Assembly (NCBI GenBank): GCA_007693595.1
Contig: REDI01000047.1
Span: 62,001 to 126,000, forward strand
Reading direction: 5' to 3'
DNA from: Deltaproteobacteria bacterium
GTDB taxonomy: Bacteria > Myxococcota_A > UBA796 > GCA-2862545
DNA: 64,000 bases
A program made the translations under genes and the position numbers. The notes under the pieces were generated by a model that was not told the DNA's origin, did not search any database, and saw nothing but the letters and a program-made list of their open reading frames with translations. Each line of letters starts with the position of its first letter. Position 1 is the stretch's first letter. This document shows positions 25,378 through 37,435 of the stretch, in pieces.

Positions 25378-25965
25378 TCAAGGGGATCGAGGTGACCAGA
25401 ACAGGCCCGCGAGCGCGGCGGCGCCGACGACCCAAGCCGCGGCGCCTGGGATCTGCAACGCGGGGCCGGGGTAACCTCCGATGAGCTGGCTTGCTGCCCA
25501 GAGCGTGGGCAGCACGAAGCCAGCGAGATCGGCGAGATGGGCGAAGCGACGTCGGTTGGACAGTCGGTGTACCCGGCCGATCCAGGCGAAGCCGAAGCCC
25601 AGACTGGCGATGGATACGGGAAAGGCGAGCCATCGGAGCGCGCGGCGGAGGAGCCCCGTGGGCTCAGCGTAGGCGGTTCCCGACGTGACGAGCACGCTCA
25701 GCGCGGCGAGCGCGATGAGCACCCCTTGCCCGACCCGGTGTTCTCTCGCGCCGTCGGTCGGTCGAGGCCAGGCGAGCACGATGGCGGCCGCGAGGAAGGC
25801 GCAGGAGAGCCAGAGGACGGCGATCGAGCCTTCGACGTGGGTGAGAGGGCGGGGCACCGTACTCAGGTGGAGCGTAGGAGCCCCGATCCACGTGGCGCCC
25901 AGAAGGGTCCCACCCAGCCACCGCCGGACGGTCGAAGCGGGTGCTTGGGGGGCGGGGGAGGTCAT
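25378..25965 (-). CDS. Multi-pass membrane protein of unknown function
   Basis: This protein of about 195 residues has five to six hydrophobic helices (for example AVLWLSCAFLAAAIVLAW, GVLIALAALSVLVTSGTA, AAAWVVGAAALAGLFW) joined by short Arg-rich cytoplasmic loops. I do not recognise the family. The ATG at 25965 (MTSPAPQAP) is preferred; a GTG two codons upstream is possible, and neither has an obvious ribosome-binding site. It is immediately upstream of the S9 peptidase on the same strand, so the two are likely co-transcribed, but there is no direct functional link. Confidence 0.65.
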   Translation of the reverse strand: MTSPAPQAPASTVRRWLGGTLLGATWIGAPTLHLSTVPRPLTHVEGSIAVLWLSCAFLAAAIVLAWPRPTDGAREHRVGQGVLIALAALSVLVTSGTAYAEPTGLLRRALRWLAFPVSIASLGFGFAWIGRVHRLSNRRRFAHLADLAGFVLPTLWAASQLIGGYPGPALQIPGAAAWVVGAAALAGLFWSPRSP

Positions 25966-26025
25966 GACCACGCGGGGGATGCAGAGATCGCGGAAGAGCG
26001 AGGAGAAGAGGGGCTCTGTGGACGG

Positions 26026-26295
26026 CTAGCCACCCAGGAGCGCCATTCCGACGCCAGCGCAGCACGCCAGGCCGTAGATCACCAGGGCTAGCACCAGGAG
26101 GACGGTCGAGACGATACCGAGGATCCGCCCGGCCTGACCCAGGCCGCTGGGCTCGACGCCCCATGCCTGGCAGTCGCGGACGTAGGCTTGGCCCATGATG
26201 AACGCGACGGGTCCCAAGAGCTGACAGGCCAAGACACTCACGAGCCCCACGGCGAAGATGACGACGCCTCGGCTCTCAAGGGCTTGTTCATTCAT
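26026..26295 (-). CDS. Small DUF4190-like membrane protein
   Basis: This 89-residue protein has two membrane helices. The first is VVIFAVGLVSVLACQLLGP, followed by VAFIMGQAYVRDCQAWGV. The second helix, GRILGIVSTVLLVLALVIY, follows a short Gly-rich loop. The pattern (first helix, P-x-A-x-x-M-G, amphipathic loop, A-G-R-I-L-G-I) fits DUF4190-type small proteins of unknown role. It is a clear paralogue of the gene just upstream (26440-26712). GAGG lies about nine bases before the ATG at 26295. Confidence 0.7.
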   Translation of the reverse strand: MNEQALESRGVVIFAVGLVSVLACQLLGPVAFIMGQAYVRDCQAWGVEPSGLGQAGRILGIVSTVLLVLALVIYGLACCAGVGMALLGG

Positions 26296-26439
26296 GATGC
26301 GGACCTCGGGTGGGCGTGGAGCGCGACGGACATGAGGGGGGCCCAGCCGAACGACGGAAGGGCGTCCGACATCGGGCTCAAGCACGTCGTCGGCACGGAG
26401 CCTGGCGCGTGGCGGATGGTTTCCCCGTCTGTTGGCGGA

Positions 26440-26712
26440 CTAGATCCCCGAAGCGAGCACGGCGACGACCACAAGCAGGTAAATCCCCAGGAACGCGAGA
26501 CTGATCGCGAAGAGAACGGTTCCCACGATCCCGAGGATCCGGCCCGCGACCCCCAGACCATCGGGCTGGATATCGAAGGCCTTGCACTGTGCGACGTACT
26601 TATTGCCCATGACCATCGCCACGGGAGCCAAGATCTGACAGGCGGTCAGACCCATCAGGCCCAAGACGAAGACGATGACAGCTTGGTTCTTGTGGTTGGA
26701 CTCGTCGATCAT
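26440..26712 (-). CDS. Small DUF4190-like membrane protein (paralogue)
   Basis: This 90-residue two-helix membrane protein has the same plan as its neighbour: VFVLGLMGLTACQILAPVAM, MGNKYVAQCKA, and GRILGIVGTVLFAISLAFLG. The two differ at many positions, so the duplication is old. GAGG precedes the ATG at 26712, and a well-spaced -35/-10 pair lies at 26734-26762. The second copy is 144 bases downstream and may be read from the same promoter. Confidence 0.72.
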   Translation of the reverse strand: MIDESNHKNQAVIVFVLGLMGLTACQILAPVAMVMGNKYVAQCKAFDIQPDGLGVAGRILGIVGTVLFAISLAFLGIYLLVVVAVLASGI

Positions 26713-26733
26713 GGCTACCTCGGAATGGCCGCG

Positions 26734-26762
26734 AAGGTAGCTCAGGCATCGAGAAGAGGCAA
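26734..26762 (-). promoter_or_regulatory. Candidate sigma-70-type promoter (TTGCCT-17-TACCTT)
   Basis: On the minus strand TTGCCT (26757-26762) and TACCTT (26734-26739) are separated by exactly 17 bases and end 21 bases before the ATG at 26712. This is a reasonable promoter for the small membrane protein gene. Confidence 0.45.
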
Positions 26763-26856
26763 CTCACTCCGGCGGGTTCCCCTGTCCTCGTGCCGGGCGA
26801 GGGCCCCCATGACGTCCCCTGGTACGCGGCCTGGGGGAAGGTGGCATGATGCGACC

Positions 26857-28362
26857 ATGCGCGCCGTCCTCGATCGGATCTCCGACCTGCTCCTCCGCTG
26901 GGATCGCCTCACGGGGCGTCCGGCCTACCGTGCCGTTGGCGTCGCGGCCGGAGCGCTCGGTCTTGTCGGCTGGTTGCTCCTGACGCCGCCGGCGGCTGTC
27001 CCCCTCCCCGCGTGGCAGGTGGCGGGGGTCGGCGGGTTGATGGCGCTGTGGTGGGTCGGCCGGGTGCTTCCGATGTGGATCACGGGCTTGGTGCCCGTGC
27101 TGGCCTTTCCGGGGCTGGGGGTCCAGAGTCTCGGTGAGGTCGGGCTGGCTTATGCGCACCCGCTGAACTTGCTCATGCTCGGCGGCCTGCTGCTCGGGCA
27201 CGGGGTGGAGCGGGTCGGGCTTCATCATCGGCTGGTGGCCCTCGTGTTGTCCCCGGCGTGGGTCCGGGAGAGTCCACGCCGGGTGATCTTCGCCATGATG
27301 GCGGTCACTGCACTTCTGTCGGGCATCTTGTCCAACACCGCGACGACCCTGATGCTCCTGCCGCTCGCGCTCGCGCTCGGTCGGCGGTGCACGGAGGATC
27401 CGCGGCAACGAGGTGCCTTTGTGCTCGCCTTGGCGTTTGCCGCCACCCTCGGAGGGGCCTCGACCTTGGTGGGTACGCCACCCAACGCCGTGCTGGCCTC
27501 GCTGGAGCCTCGGGTGAGCTTCGCCTCGTGGATGCTGCTGGGGGTGCCCTTCGTGCTGGGCGGCCTGCCGCTGGCTCACCTTGTCGTCACGCGGGTCGCC
27601 GTGCCCTTGCCCGCGAAGTTCGAGAGCCCGCCGATCGCTCCGCCCCGGTCGGGATGGTCGGGGGCGGAGCGGGGGGTGGTCGGGGTGCTCCTCGTGGCGC
27701 TCGCCTTGTGGGTGACCCGGCGCAGCGTGCTGCTCGGCGAGGGGCTGGAGCTGCCGGGCTGGGAGCGCCTCGTCCCGCCCTGGCTCTCGCAGGATGCCTG
27801 GGTGGCGCTGGCCGCTGCGACCGTGCTCTTCGTGCTGCCGGTCCCGACCTCGACCTCGGGGCGCTTCGTGCTCGAGCCGCGCCGGCTGGCACGGGGGGTG
27901 CCGTGGTCGGTGCTGCTCTTGCTCGGGGGAGGCTTCGCCCTCGCCGCCGCCATCGAGGGCTCGGGGCTGACCGCGACGCTGGCGCAGTCCACGGTGGCGA
28001 TCGGAGCGGTTCACGGGTCTGGAGGATGGGGTCCCTTGTTCGCGCTCGTGCTGATCGGAGGGCTGATCACCGGGCTCACCGAGGTCGCCAGCAACACCGC
28101 CACGAGCCAGATCCTGCTGCCGGTCCTGGCCGCCGGGGCGGTCGCCGCGGAGATCGATCCCCTCCTGTGGATGGTCCCGGCCACCCTCTCGGCCTCTTGC
28201 GCCTTCATGATGCCCGTCGCCACCGCCCCCAACGCGATCGCCTGCGAGGCCGGAGGGGTGGCACCCGCCGACCTGGCCTGGGCTGGCCTCTGGCTCAACG
28301 GCGCCGCCCTGATCTGGGCCGTCTTCCTGAGCTGGTGGCTCACACCTCTGATCTATGGCTGA
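26857..28362 (+). CDS. DASS-family sodium/anion symporter
   Basis: This 501-residue protein has about 11-12 membrane helices. It shows both internal SNT motifs of divalent anion:sodium symporters, SGILSNTATTLMLLP in the first half and EVASNTATSQILLP in the second, plus GGASTLVGTPPNAVL and the matching MPVATAPNAIACEAG. These bind sodium and the substrate carboxylates, so a dicarboxylate, citrate, sulfate or phosphate substrate is likely. The family's usual length is 450-600. The start at ATG 26857 is the first good methionine; the longer upstream frame reads antisense through the paralogous small membrane protein genes and is rejected. No regulator is adjacent. Confidence 0.92.
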   Translation: MRAVLDRISDLLLRWDRLTGRPAYRAVGVAAGALGLVGWLLLTPPAAVPLPAWQVAGVGGLMALWWVGRVLPMWITGLVPVLAFPGLGVQSLGEVGLAYAHPLNLLMLGGLLLGHGVERVGLHHRLVALVLSPAWVRESPRRVIFAMMAVTALLSGILSNTATTLMLLPLALALGRRCTEDPRQRGAFVLALAFAATLGGASTLVGTPPNAVLASLEPRVSFASWMLLGVPFVLGGLPLAHLVVTRVAVPLPAKFESPPIAPPRSGWSGAERGVVGVLLVALALWVTRRSVLLGEGLELPGWERLVPPWLSQDAWVALAAATVLFVLPVPTSTSGRFVLEPRRLARGVPWSVLLLLGGGFALAAAIEGSGLTATLAQSTVAIGAVHGSGGWGPLFALVLIGGLITGLTEVASNTATSQILLPVLAAGAVAAEIDPLLWMVPATLSASCAFMMPVATAPNAIACEAGGVAPADLAWAGLWLNGAALIWAVFLSWWLTPLIYG

Positions 28363-28527
28363 GTTCGGTTGGCGAGCCGCGGTCTGGCGCAACACCCCAT
28401 CGCTGACCCTTCGAGTCGGGCTTGCCCTGTTCGAAGGGAGTCCCCCAGCCGCGAGGAAGGGTCTTGTCCACCTCGCTGGCCTTGAGGGCCGGATCGGCGT
28501 AGGCATGGGGTCTTGCTCGGAGTGTCC

Positions 28528-30381
28528 ATGGTCGCGAATCGTGCCATCCTCTCGCTCATGCTCCTGCTCATGCTCGGTGGCTGCGCGCTCAAGGCGCCTC
28601 CGGTGGCGAAGACTTCGGAGCCGGAGCCCGCTTCGACGGGGGCCGAGGCCTCGGCGTCGGGTGGGATCGAGGCCGAGGCGGCGGTCGGGGTGCGCCACGA
28701 GGGGTTGGGGCAGGTCTTCATCCGCCACTGGCGGACGACGATGGAGCGGCACCCGACCTGGGCGAGCGCGCTAGGCCACGAGGCCTATGATGGGCGGCTG
28801 AGCGATCCGAGCGCCGCGGCGGACGAGGCTTGGTTCTCGGCCTTGCAGGGCTTCCGTGACGAGGCGGCGGCGATCCCGGACGGCGAGCTCTACGCCGTCG
28901 ACTCGGTCTCGCGCGATCTCTTCGTCGAACAGCTCGATCACGCGCTCGGCCAGCGGGTCTGCGACTTCAACGCATGGACCGTCTCGGCGCGCTACAACCC
29001 TTATACGATGGCTTCGAGCCTGCCGATGGACCTGCCGGTCACCACTCCGGCCCGTGCTCAGGCCACCTTGTCGCGGCTTCGGGCCCTGCCAGATCTCGTC
29101 CGGCAGGAGGCGTCGAACCTGCGCAGGGGTCTCGCGAAGGGGGCCGTCGCGAACGCGACCTCGGTAGGCAAGGTCGTGGATCAGCTCTCGGCCGAGCTGG
29201 AGCGGCCGGCGGATCAGTGGCCCTTGTGGCGGGCGGTCTCGGATGCCAGCGGCCTGTCCGAGTCCGAGCACGAGGCCTTCGCCTCCGAGGTGAATGCGCT
29301 GATCGAGGGCCCTATCCGCGAGGCCTTCCTCGCCTACCTCGAGGTCCTGCGCGACGAGGTCCTCCCTCAGGCCCGCCCCGACGATCGAGGGGGTCTGGTG
29401 CACCTCTCTTTCGGAAAGGAATGTTACGCCGCCTTGATCGCACGGTACACGACCCTGCCCGATCTCACGGCCGAAGAGATCCACCAGACCGGCCTCGCCG
29501 AGCTCGAGTCCATCCACGACGAGTTTCGAGCCCTGGGTAATTCTGCTCTGGGGACGGGAGATCTCGAGCAGATCTTCGAGCGACTGCGCACCGATCCCGA
29601 GCTCTACTTCACCACCGAAGACGAGGTAGAGCAGGCGGCGCAGCAGGCCCTCGACCGCGCCCGGGAGGCGATGGGGGCGTGGTTCGGCCGGCTCCCTCAA
29701 CGCGAGTGCATCGTCGAGCGGATCCCAGCGCACGAAGCGCCTTTCACTACGATCGCCTATTATCGTCCTCCTACCCGAAACAAGCCGGGGCGCTACGCCA
29801 TCAATACCTACGCTCCCCAGACCCGACCGCGGCACGAGGCCGAGGTCTTGGCCTTTCATGAGTCCATCCCCGGACACCACCTCCAGATCGCCATCGCCCA
29901 GGAGCTCGACGAGCTCCCCGCCTTCCGGCGTCACGAAGGCATGACGGTCTTCGTCGAGGGCTGGGCGCTCTACACCGAGCGTCTGTCCGACGAGATGGGC
30001 CTGTATTCCGATGACCTCTCGCGGCTGGGCATGCTGTCTTTCGATGCCTGGCGCGCGGCGCGGCTCGTGGTCGACACCGGGCTGCACCACAAGGGTTGGT
30101 CGCGGGATCAGGCCGAGGCCTTCATGGCGAAGAACACCCCGCTGGCCGCCAACAACATCGAGAACGAGGTCGATCGGTACCTCACGACGCCGGGGCAAGC
30201 CCTCGCCTACAAGACGGGGCAGATCGAGATCCGCCGCCTGCGCGCCGAGGCCGAGGAGGCCCTGGGCGATCGCTTCGATCTGGTGGCCTTTCACGATCTG
30301 ATCCTCGGCGGGGGAGCGGTCAGCTTGCCCGTCCTTCGCCGCCAGGTTGCGCTGTGGGTCGAGGCGATGCAGGAGCCTTGA
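28528..30381 (+). CDS. DUF885 lipoprotein, putative zinc metallopeptidase
   Basis: This 617-residue lipoprotein (signal LSLMLLLMLGGC) belongs to the DUF885 group of HExxPGHH proteins. The zinc motif is AFHESIPGHHLQI at about residue 445, with a probable third ligand in VFVEGWALYTERL about 45 residues later. It is thought to be a peptidase, probably acting on oligopeptides in the periplasm; the exact cleavage is not readable. A 40-residue Glu/Ala/Pro linker follows the acylated cysteine. The ATG at 28528 is preferred, with GGAG seven bases upstream; TTG 28513 and GTG 28522 are weaker. It stands alone between the DASS gene and sucA. Confidence 0.88.
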   Translation: MVANRAILSLMLLLMLGGCALKAPPVAKTSEPEPASTGAEASASGGIEAEAAVGVRHEGLGQVFIRHWRTTMERHPTWASALGHEAYDGRLSDPSAAADEAWFSALQGFRDEAAAIPDGELYAVDSVSRDLFVEQLDHALGQRVCDFNAWTVSARYNPYTMASSLPMDLPVTTPARAQATLSRLRALPDLVRQEASNLRRGLAKGAVANATSVGKVVDQLSAELERPADQWPLWRAVSDASGLSESEHEAFASEVNALIEGPIREAFLAYLEVLRDEVLPQARPDDRGGLVHLSFGKECYAALIARYTTLPDLTAEEIHQTGLAELESIHDEFRALGNSALGTGDLEQIFERLRTDPELYFTTEDEVEQAAQQALDRAREAMGAWFGRLPQRECIVERIPAHEAPFTTIAYYRPPTRNKPGRYAINTYAPQTRPRHEAEVLAFHESIPGHHLQIAIAQELDELPAFRRHEGMTVFVEGWALYTERLSDEMGLYSDDLSRLGMLSFDAWRAARLVVDTGLHHKGWSRDQAEAFMAKNTPLAANNIENEVDRYLTTPGQALAYKTGQIEIRRLRAEAEEALGDRFDLVAFHDLILGGGAVSLPVLRRQVALWVEAMQEP

Positions 30382-30455
30382 GGCGTCCATGTCCCTCATG
30401 CGTCGGTGGCGGAACAGGTTAGGGCTCAGGCCTACCCCTGCAGCGAGGACGCAAC

Positions 30456-33365
<2,910 letters not shown>

Positions 33366-33400
33366 GCATCCTCGAACCTGTGTGAGCAGGCCCTCCTGAG

Positions 33401-33465
33401 GCGCGGAGCGGTGTTGCCGGTTCCGCGCAGCCGGCTAGCCTGCTGACCGGCGCCTGCGTAGGCGC
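33401..33465 (+). other. Two predicted hairpins between sucA and sucB
   Basis: The arms GCGCGGA (33401-33407) and TCCGCGC (33422-33428) form a seven-base-pair stem. A second stem pairs GCGCCT (33450-33455) with AGGCGC (33460-33465) around a GCGT loop. No T-tract follows, so these are not typical rho-independent terminators; attenuation, RNA processing or stabilisation are possible. Confidence 0.4.
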
Positions 33466-33518
33466 ATCCCCGGAGCGCAGCGCCTCATCGCTCGCTTCCC
33501 ACCGTCAGGAGTAGGGTC

Positions 33519-34715
33519 ATGGCCGTCGACCTCAAGGTCCCCCAGATCGGAGAGTCCGTTTCTTCCGTGTTCATCGCCGGTTGGCTCAAGCAGCCCGGCG
33601 ACGCCGTCAAGGCGGGTGAGGGGGTGGTCGAGGTCGACTCCGACAAGGCCTCCATGGAGGTCCCCAGCCCCGTCGATGGCGTGCTCACCGAGCAGCTCGT
33701 CGAAGAAGGCGACGAGGTCGAGATCACCGTGGTGCTCGGCCGCATCGAAGAAGGCGCCGCCGCCTCGCCCTCCAAGCCTGCCAAGGGTGAGCCCTCCAAG
33801 GGTGAGCCCGAAGCCTCCGAGCCGGAGCCTCCCGGCTCCGGGGGAGTCAAGGCGGGTCCCGCTGCCCGCCGCGAGGCGCACGACAAAGGGGTCGCGCTGG
33901 CCGACGTCAAGGGCACGGGCCGTGGTGGCCGAGTGACCTCCGACGACGTGCGCGGCGCCGGCAGCGCTCCGGCTGCCAAGCCCAGCCTTCCCAAGTCCGA
34001 CCCCTCCGAGCAGGCGGCCCGCGAAGAGCGCGTCAAGATGACCCCGATGCGGCGCACCATCGCCCGGCGGCTGCTCGAGGCCAAGCAGACCACCGCCATG
34101 CTCACCACCTTCAACGAAGCCGACATGAGCGGCATCATGGGCCTGCGCAAGACCCACCAGGATCGCTTCGTCGACAAGTATGGCGTCAAGCTCGGCTTCA
34201 TGAGTTTCTTCGTCAAGGCAACGGTCGAGGCCCTCAAGGCCTTCCCGGCGGTCAACGCCGAGATCGACGGCAACGAGATCGTCTACAAGAACTACTACAA
34301 CGTCGGCGTGGCGGTCAGCACCCCCAAGGGGCTGGTCGTGCCCATCGTGCGCGACGCCGACACCCTCTCTTTCGCCGAGACCGAGATCGCCATCAATGAG
34401 CTCGCCCTCCGCGCCCGCGACGGCAAGCTCATGCCCGACGACTTTGCGGGGGGGACCTTTACGATAAGCAATGGTGGCGTCTTCGGCAGCCTCATGAGCA
34501 CCCCGATCCTCAACCTGCCCCAAGTCGGGATCCTCGGCATGCACACGATCCAGCGTCGCCCGGTCGCCATCGGCGACAAGGTCGAGGTCCGACCCATGAT
34601 GTACCTGGCGCTGTCTTACGACCACCGGATCATCGACGGCCGCGAGGCGGTGAGCTTCCTGGTCCGTATCAAGGAGCTCGTCGAGAACCCCGAGCGGATC
34701 CTGCTCGAGATCTGA
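33519..34715 (+). CDS. sucB: 2-oxoglutarate dehydrogenase E2 (dihydrolipoyl succinyltransferase)
   Basis: This 398-residue E2 protein has one lipoyl domain (residues 1-80; lipoyl-lysine Lys43 in [11 protein letters not shown]), a Pro/Ser/Glu-rich linker, and a peripheral-subunit-binding domain ([17 protein letters not shown]...[11 protein letters not shown]). The C-terminal catalytic domain contains [15 protein letters not shown] with His369 and the conserved Asp. It transfers succinyl groups from E1 to CoA and forms the core of the complex. GGAG precedes the ATG at 33519 by about nine bases. It lies between sucA and an oxidoreductase gene; E3 (lpd) is not in the window. Confidence 0.97.
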   Translation: MAVDLKVPQIGESVSSVFIAGWLKQPGDAVKAGEGVVEVDSDKASMEVPSPVDGVLTEQLVEEGDEVEITVVLGRIEEGAAASPSKPAKGEPSKGEPEASEPEPPGSGGVKAGPAARREAHDKGVALADVKGTGRGGRVTSDDVRGAGSAPAAKPSLPKSDPSEQAAREERVKMTPMRRTIARRLLEAKQTTAMLTTFNEADMSGIMGLRKTHQDRFVDKYGVKLGFMSFFVKATVEALKAFPAVNAEIDGNEIVYKNYYNVGVAVSTPKGLVVPIVRDADTLSFAETEIAINELALRARDGKLMPDDFAGGTFTISNGGVFGSLMSTPILNLPQVGILGMHTIQRRPVAIGDKVEVRPMMYLALSYDHRIIDGREAVSFLVRIKELVENPERILLEI

Positions 34716-34719
34716 TCCC

Positions 34720-35721
34720 ATGCGCGCGATCCGCATCGCCGAACACGGTGGGCCCGAGGTGCTCGAGCGGGTGGATCTGCCCGATCCCGAGCCCGGTGCG
34801 GATCAGGTCCGGGTGCGGGTGAGCCATGTGGGCCTGAACCACCTCGATGTCTGGGTGCGCCGAGGGGTGCCCGGGCACCGCTTTCCGCTCCCGCTCATCC
34901 CCGGCAGCGACATCGCGGGCGTCCGCGAAGATACGGGCGAGCCCGTGGTGATCTTCCCGGCGAAGGTGGATCTGACCGATCCCGCCAGCATGCGGGGGCG
35001 TGCCGACCTCTCGCGTTCCTTCAAGATCCGGGGCGAGAACACCGACGGCGGCTGTTGCGAGGTCGTGTTGGCCTCCCCCCACGAGCTGCTGCCCCTAGGG
35101 GAGCTCGATCCGGGCCGGGCGGCCTCGCTGCCGCTCTCGCTGCTCACGGCCTGGCACATGCTGGTCGGAAGAGCGCGGATCGCGCCGGGTCAGACAGTGC
35201 TGGTCCAGGCGGGGGCTGGGGGGGTCGCCTCGTTGGCGATCCAGATCGCGGTGGCCTGCGGAGCACGGGTCTTCGCGACCGCCTCCACCCCCGCCAAGCG
35301 GGCCTTGTGTGAGCAGCTCGGGGCCGAGCGCGCCGTCGCCTACGAAGACACGGTCGCGCAGGTCAAGGCGTGGACCGGGGGCGAGGGGGTCGATCTGGTG
35401 GTCGAACATGTCGGCGCGGCCACCTGGGCTGCGTCGATCCGAGCGGTGCGATGGGGCGGAACGGTCGTGACTTGCGGGGCGACCGCGGGCCACGAGGTGC
35501 GCTTGAACCTGCGCGCCCTGTTCTTCAAGCAGCTCTCGCTGCTCGGCAGCACGATGGGCACGCCGGGCGAGCTCGCTCAGGCCTGGTCGCTGGTGCAGGC
35601 GGGCCGGATCCAGCCGGTCGTCGACGAGATCCTCCCCATGAGTGAGCTGGGACGGGCCCACGAGCGCATCGAAGCCCGCGAGGTCCTGGGCAAGCTCGTG
35701 GTATCGCAAGATCTGGGCTGA
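34720..35721 (+). CDS. NAD(P)H quinone/alcohol oxidoreductase, medium-chain family
   Basis: This 333-residue medium-chain dehydrogenase/reductase has a GroES-like N-terminus (RVSHVGLNHLDVWVRRG, PLIPGSDIAGVRED), an NAD(P)-binding VQAGAGGVASLAIQIAVACGA, and the usual C-terminal GRAHERIEAREVLGKLVV. The classical catalytic zinc ligand set is incomplete: the first Cys and the His are not in the expected places, which points to the zinc-free quinone oxidoreductase-like branch. It starts four bases after the sucB stop, so it is probably in the suc operon, a position that may be incidental or link it to redox balance. Confidence 0.87.
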   Translation: MRAIRIAEHGGPEVLERVDLPDPEPGADQVRVRVSHVGLNHLDVWVRRGVPGHRFPLPLIPGSDIAGVREDTGEPVVIFPAKVDLTDPASMRGRADLSRSFKIRGENTDGGCCEVVLASPHELLPLGELDPGRAASLPLSLLTAWHMLVGRARIAPGQTVLVQAGAGGVASLAIQIAVACGARVFATASTPAKRALCEQLGAERAVAYEDTVAQVKAWTGGEGVDLVVEHVGAATWAASIRAVRWGGTVVTCGATAGHEVRLNLRALFFKQLSLLGSTMGTPGELAQAWSLVQAGRIQPVVDEILPMSELGRAHERIEAREVLGKLVVSQDLG

Positions 35722-35836
35722 GGGCGCTCCGAGGCCAGCCCCCAAGAGATGGCAGGATGGTCCTAGACACCAGCTACGGTTACGCCTTGTGGGTCCGAGA
35801 CCCCCACGACCCTTATGAGCGATGGAGCCGCCTGGC

Positions 35837-37435
35837 ATGCCCAGACCCCAGATCACGGCCGAGACCCTCCATGTCGACGATCTCGTCTCGAAGGCGCTGC
35901 GGGGTCGGATCAGGGTACCACGCTTCCAGCGTGGGCTGCGCTGGCGCGACACCGATGTGCGGCAGCTCTTCGACAGCATTCATCGAGGCTTCCCAATCGG
36001 TACCCTGCTCATGTGGAAGCGCTCCGCCAAGTCCGCGACCCTGCAGTTCGGCCCGGTCGAGGTCCACGCGCCCTCCGACGAGGAGGCGTGGTGGGTGGTC
36101 GACGGCCAGCAGCGCTTGACGAGCCTGGTCGCCGGCCTATGCCACCCTCGCATCGCCGATACAGACGACCCCTTCGTGGTCTACTTCGATCTTGAGGACC
36201 ACGAGGGTAGCGACCCCTTCTTCCGGCCCAACCGTCTGCGCCCGGTCACGCCCTACAGTCTGCCCCTCGCGGTCTGCTATGACTCCGTCGCCTTCCAAGA
36301 GTGGCTGTTCGACTTTGTCCAGAGAACTGGAGACAAGGATCGAATCGCCCAAGCGAGCGCCGTCCAGGCTCGGCTCCGCAACTATCGGGTTCCGGTCTAT
36401 GTCGTAGAGACCGAAGACTTCGACGTCGCGCGTCAGATCTTCTTGCGGGTCAATCGAGCGGGTCGACGGATCGAGGCTCACGAGGTCTTCGCCGCGTTGG
36501 CGCCTCAGGCTGCTCAGCAGGATCTACGCCCCGAGTCCATCGCGGGTCGCTTCCAAGAGCGGTTCGGCGACATCGAGCCGAACGTGGTCGCTAAGGCGGC
36601 CAAGGCCCTCGTCTCGGACGAGGTCACCCGGAGCGATCTTCACCCGAACCCGCCGAACCACGAGGCATGGATGCAGGATACCGAGCGGGCCTTGTGTGCT
36701 GCCGTCGACTTCCTACGGAGCTGCGGGATGTCCCATGCTCGGCTCCTTCCGTCGGTGCCCACCCCCCTCGTCACCCTGACCCGCTTCTTCCACCGGCATC
36801 CCGAACCCCATGAGCGAAACCGGCGGCTGCTCCAGCGCTGGCTGTGGCGTGGTTTCTTCGCAGACGCGCTGGGCTCCGACGCCAAGACCTTGCGGCGGTC
36901 CGTGGTCGCGGTGGGTGACGACGAGAGCCACTCGGTGCAAGAGCTCCTGTCGAAGGTCCCTAAGAAGGCCTCCCCTGTTTGGCCCAAGCGCTTCGACGCG
37001 CGACACGGCATGGCGCGGCTCGCCGCCATGCTGATGGCGCTCGAGGAGCCCTTTCCCCCGGAGCCCATGATCTCGCGCTCCGATGACGAGGCCCATTCCC
37101 ACAGCGACGTCTTCGGCTGGCTGCAGGCTCATGGGGCGCACGTCTTCTGCCGGCTTCCGGGCGCCAGCAACAGCCCGGCGGCGCGCTTCCTGGTCCCAGG
37201 AACCAGCGCGGCTCGGCTTCGGGATCAGCTCCTCACCTGGGCGGAGTTGGATCTGGAGCATCCTGGGCTGCGCTCCCACCTCGTCTCACCCGAGGCCGCC
37301 CAAGCGCTCCTCGACGGCGATCCCGCCGGATGCGTCGCCTACCGCGCTGAGACTCTCTCGACCATCGCGGAGAAGTGGTACCTCGCCCGTGCCGAGCCGG
37401 ATCACTCCGATCGCCCGCCCCTGGACCTCTCATGA
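35837..37435 (+). CDS. DUF262 (GmrSD/ParB-like) domain protein
   Basis: This 532-residue protein has an N-terminal DUF262 region, with VPRFQRGLRWRDTDVRQLFDSI and VDGQQRLTSLVAGL at about residues 88-101. DUF262 is found in the type IV restriction enzyme GmrSD and in phosphorothioation-linked defence proteins, where it acts with nucleotides or DNA. The C-terminal 250 residues do not show a clear DUF1524 HNH site, although SHLVSPEAAQALL and an Asn-containing ASNSPAARFLV sit where that domain would be. The ATG at 35837 has GGAG nine bases before it; an ATG at 35822 is an alternative. The stop overlaps the start of a HipA-like gene (ATGA), so the pair is translationally coupled. Confidence 0.8.
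   Translation: MPRPQITAETLHVDDLVSKALRGRIRVPRFQRGLRWRDTDVRQLFDSIHRGFPIGTLLMWKRSAKSATLQFGPVEVHAPSDEEAWWVVDGQQRLTSLVAGLCHPRIADTDDPFVVYFDLEDHEGSDPFFRPNRLRPVTPYSLPLAVCYDSVAFQEWLFDFVQRTGDKDRIAQASAVQARLRNYRVPVYVVETEDFDVARQIFLRVNRAGRRIEAHEVFAALAPQAAQQDLRPESIAGRFQERFGDIEPNVVAKAAKALVSDEVTRSDLHPNPPNHEAWMQDTERALCAAVDFLRSCGMSHARLLPSVPTPLVTLTRFFHRHPEPHERNRRLLQRWLWRGFFADALGSDAKTLRRSVVAVGDDESHSVQELLSKVPKKASPVWPKRFDARHGMARLAAMLMALEEPFPPEPMISRSDDEAHSHSDVFGWLQAHGAHVFCRLPGASNSPAARFLVPGTSAARLRDQLLTWAELDLEHPGLRSHLVSPEAAQALLDGDPAGCVAYRAETLSTIAEKWYLARAEPDHSDRPPLDLS

Noticed and set aside
28350-28520. Possible peptide on the minus strand between the DASS and DUF885 genes
   Set aside because: A frame with a protein-like look exists, but it needs a frame change within a short C run to get a start and overlaps the 3' end of the transporter gene.
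26764-28752. Long minus-strand open frame of 662 codons antisense to the DASS transporter
   Set aside because: It is Arg/Pro/Gly-rich low-complexity sequence without domains. High-GC genes often leave an open antisense frame because of their third-position bias.
28771-30399. Minus-strand open frame of 542 codons antisense to the DUF885 gene
   Set aside because: No domain and no start signal; the plus frame has a signal peptide and a zinc motif.
35791-35803. Hairpin GGGTC-CGA-GACCC before the DUF262 gene as a terminator
   Set aside because: Only five base pairs and no T-tract, so it is not strong enough to call.
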